Part shown: positions 50,222-50,651 of the stretch, one piece after another | Position numbering within the stretch: the stretch's first letter is position 1 | How the letters are laid out: each line of letters begins with the position of its first letter | From: Treponema sp. | Lineage (GTDB): Bacteria; Spirochaetota; Spirochaetia; Treponematales; Treponemataceae | Reading direction: 5' to 3' | DNA length: 50,651 nucleotides | NCBI GenBank assembly: GCA_017616165.1 | Contig: JAFZYR010000034.1 | Coordinates: forward strand, 1-50,651 | Program-made: the position numbers and the translations under genes | The notes under the pieces: model-generated | Databases searched by the model: none | Told to the model about the DNA's origin: nothing | What the model saw: only the letters and a program-made list of their open reading frames with translations

Positions 50222-50651
50222 ACACCAATCTCTATCTCATTACAAAGTGCTTCATACAAAATCGCCTTGTCATTATTTGTCTCACGCAGGGTTTTTGCAA
50301 GACGACGTGCCAGTACGCTGTAGATTCTGTAGCCGAGCACCGGATATTTATCGCAAAGCTTAGAAAACTTTTCTCCGGAAATGGTCAGGGTGCTACAGTT
50401 TGTATTTGCAGTTACTGTTGCAGAACGCTGGTCATTGGTAATAATAGCCATTTCTCCAAAAAAGATGTTCTGTTCTGAATTAAGGGTTGCAAGTGCGATG
50501 ATATCACCGGCAGGAGTTCCACGGGTAATTAAAACCTGGCCTGAATACAGAATGTAAAACAAGCTTCCGGTTTCTCCTTCGCGGATAATTACCTCGTCCT
50601 TTTTAAAATTCTTTATTTCCAGAATATCGTATACCGATTTTAAGATTTCTA
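50218..50651 (-). CDS. Cyclic-nucleotide-binding domain protein, 5' end outside window
   Basis: The visible 144 codons, open to the window edge, form the larger part of a cNMP-binding (CRP-like) beta-roll. They include KDEVIIREGETGSLFYIL, SGQVLITRG, the phosphate-binding-cassette region FFGEMAIITNDQRSATVTA, and the C-terminal helix YRIYSVLARRLAKTLRE. FGE followed by RSA is the cassette pattern that binds cAMP or cGMP phosphate. No helix-turn-helix follows within the 30 residues that remain, so it is not a CRP-type regulator at this end; upstream domains are unseen. It is a candidate effector for the adenylate cyclase at 11.3 kb. Confidence 0.88.
   Translation of the reverse strand, partial: EILKSVYDILEIKNFKKDEVIIREGETGSLFYILYSGQVLITRGTPAGDIIALATLNSEQNIFFGEMAIITNDQRSATVTANTNCSTLTISGEKFSKLCDKYPVLGYRIYSVLARRLAKTLRETNNDKAILYEALCNEIEIGV

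Overview
The window looks like a chromosomal segment of an anaerobic, probably gut- or rumen-associated Treponema (Spirochaetota). The reasons are: the gene order rpsB-tsf-frr-uppS-cdsA-dxr-rseP, which I recall from treponemes; a homologue of the spirochaetal P83/100 antigen next to a CHASE2 adenylate cyclase; many short lipoproteins and beta-propeller exported proteins; a chemoreceptor; a ferredoxin-dependent 2-oxoacid oxidoreductase; and moderately low G+C. The genus is an inference from gene content. No rRNA, tRNA, CRISPR array, insertion sequence or integrase was seen, and no stretch over 300 bases lacks a gene.

Layout. 1-9.4 kb (minus strand): an envelope and translation operon runs from a HEAT-repeat exported protein and maf through rpsB, tsf, frr, uppS, cdsA, dxr and rseP to an exported propeller protein cut by the window edge. 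9.4-16.4 kb (plus): coaD, rpmF-acpP-rnc, a large CHASE2 class III adenylate cyclase, an M30-type lipoprotein protease and a small exported protein. 16.4-25.1 kb (mixed): P83/100, an exported propeller protein translationally coupled to an RNA m5U methyltransferase, an alpha/beta hydrolase, poly(A) polymerase, a P-loop/Asp23 fusion and an RluA-type pseudouridine synthase. 25.2-31.6 kb: a small PAP2-like membrane protein, a 461-residue membrane protein, and a six-gene cluster in the order rnfC-D-G-E-A-B. 31.7-39.4 kb: a GH57-like protein, a lipoprotein, a chemoreceptor, a LUD-domain protein, an OmpA-domain protein and an HD-domain protein. 39.6-50.6 kb: a four-subunit 2-oxoacid:ferredoxin oxidoreductase with an XRE-cupin regulator, a GGDEF protein, a hydrogenase-like/GGDEF/EAL sensor with a FIST-domain partner, an acyl-CoA synthetase, and the end of a cyclic-nucleotide-binding protein.

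Four things stand out. (1) The Rnf-like cluster keeps the canonical gene order but lacks nearly every redox-cofactor motif of Rnf: the RnfC GGAGFPT/ECEP site, the SGAT flavinylation sites of RnfD and RnfG, the membrane [2Fe-2S] cysteines of RnfA and RnfE, and the first Fe-S domain of RnfB. Only the ferredoxin-type 4Fe-4S motifs of RnfC and RnfB remain. It may be a distinct, undescribed complex. (2) A FIST protein and a 1029-residue protein joining ferredoxin clusters, an [FeFe]-hydrogenase-like H-domain, a dead GGDEF, an apparently intact EAL and a PAS-like tail form a two-gene operon. It faces an active-looking diguanylate cyclase and looks like a redox or gas sensor that sets c-di-GMP. (3) Nine or ten genes have a clear -10 box ending only 6-9 nt before the start codon, which predicts leaderless mRNAs; other genes use ordinary Shine-Dalgarno leaders. 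(4) Two families of REP-like palindromes sit at gene ends, and in places supply stop codons or C-terminal residues.
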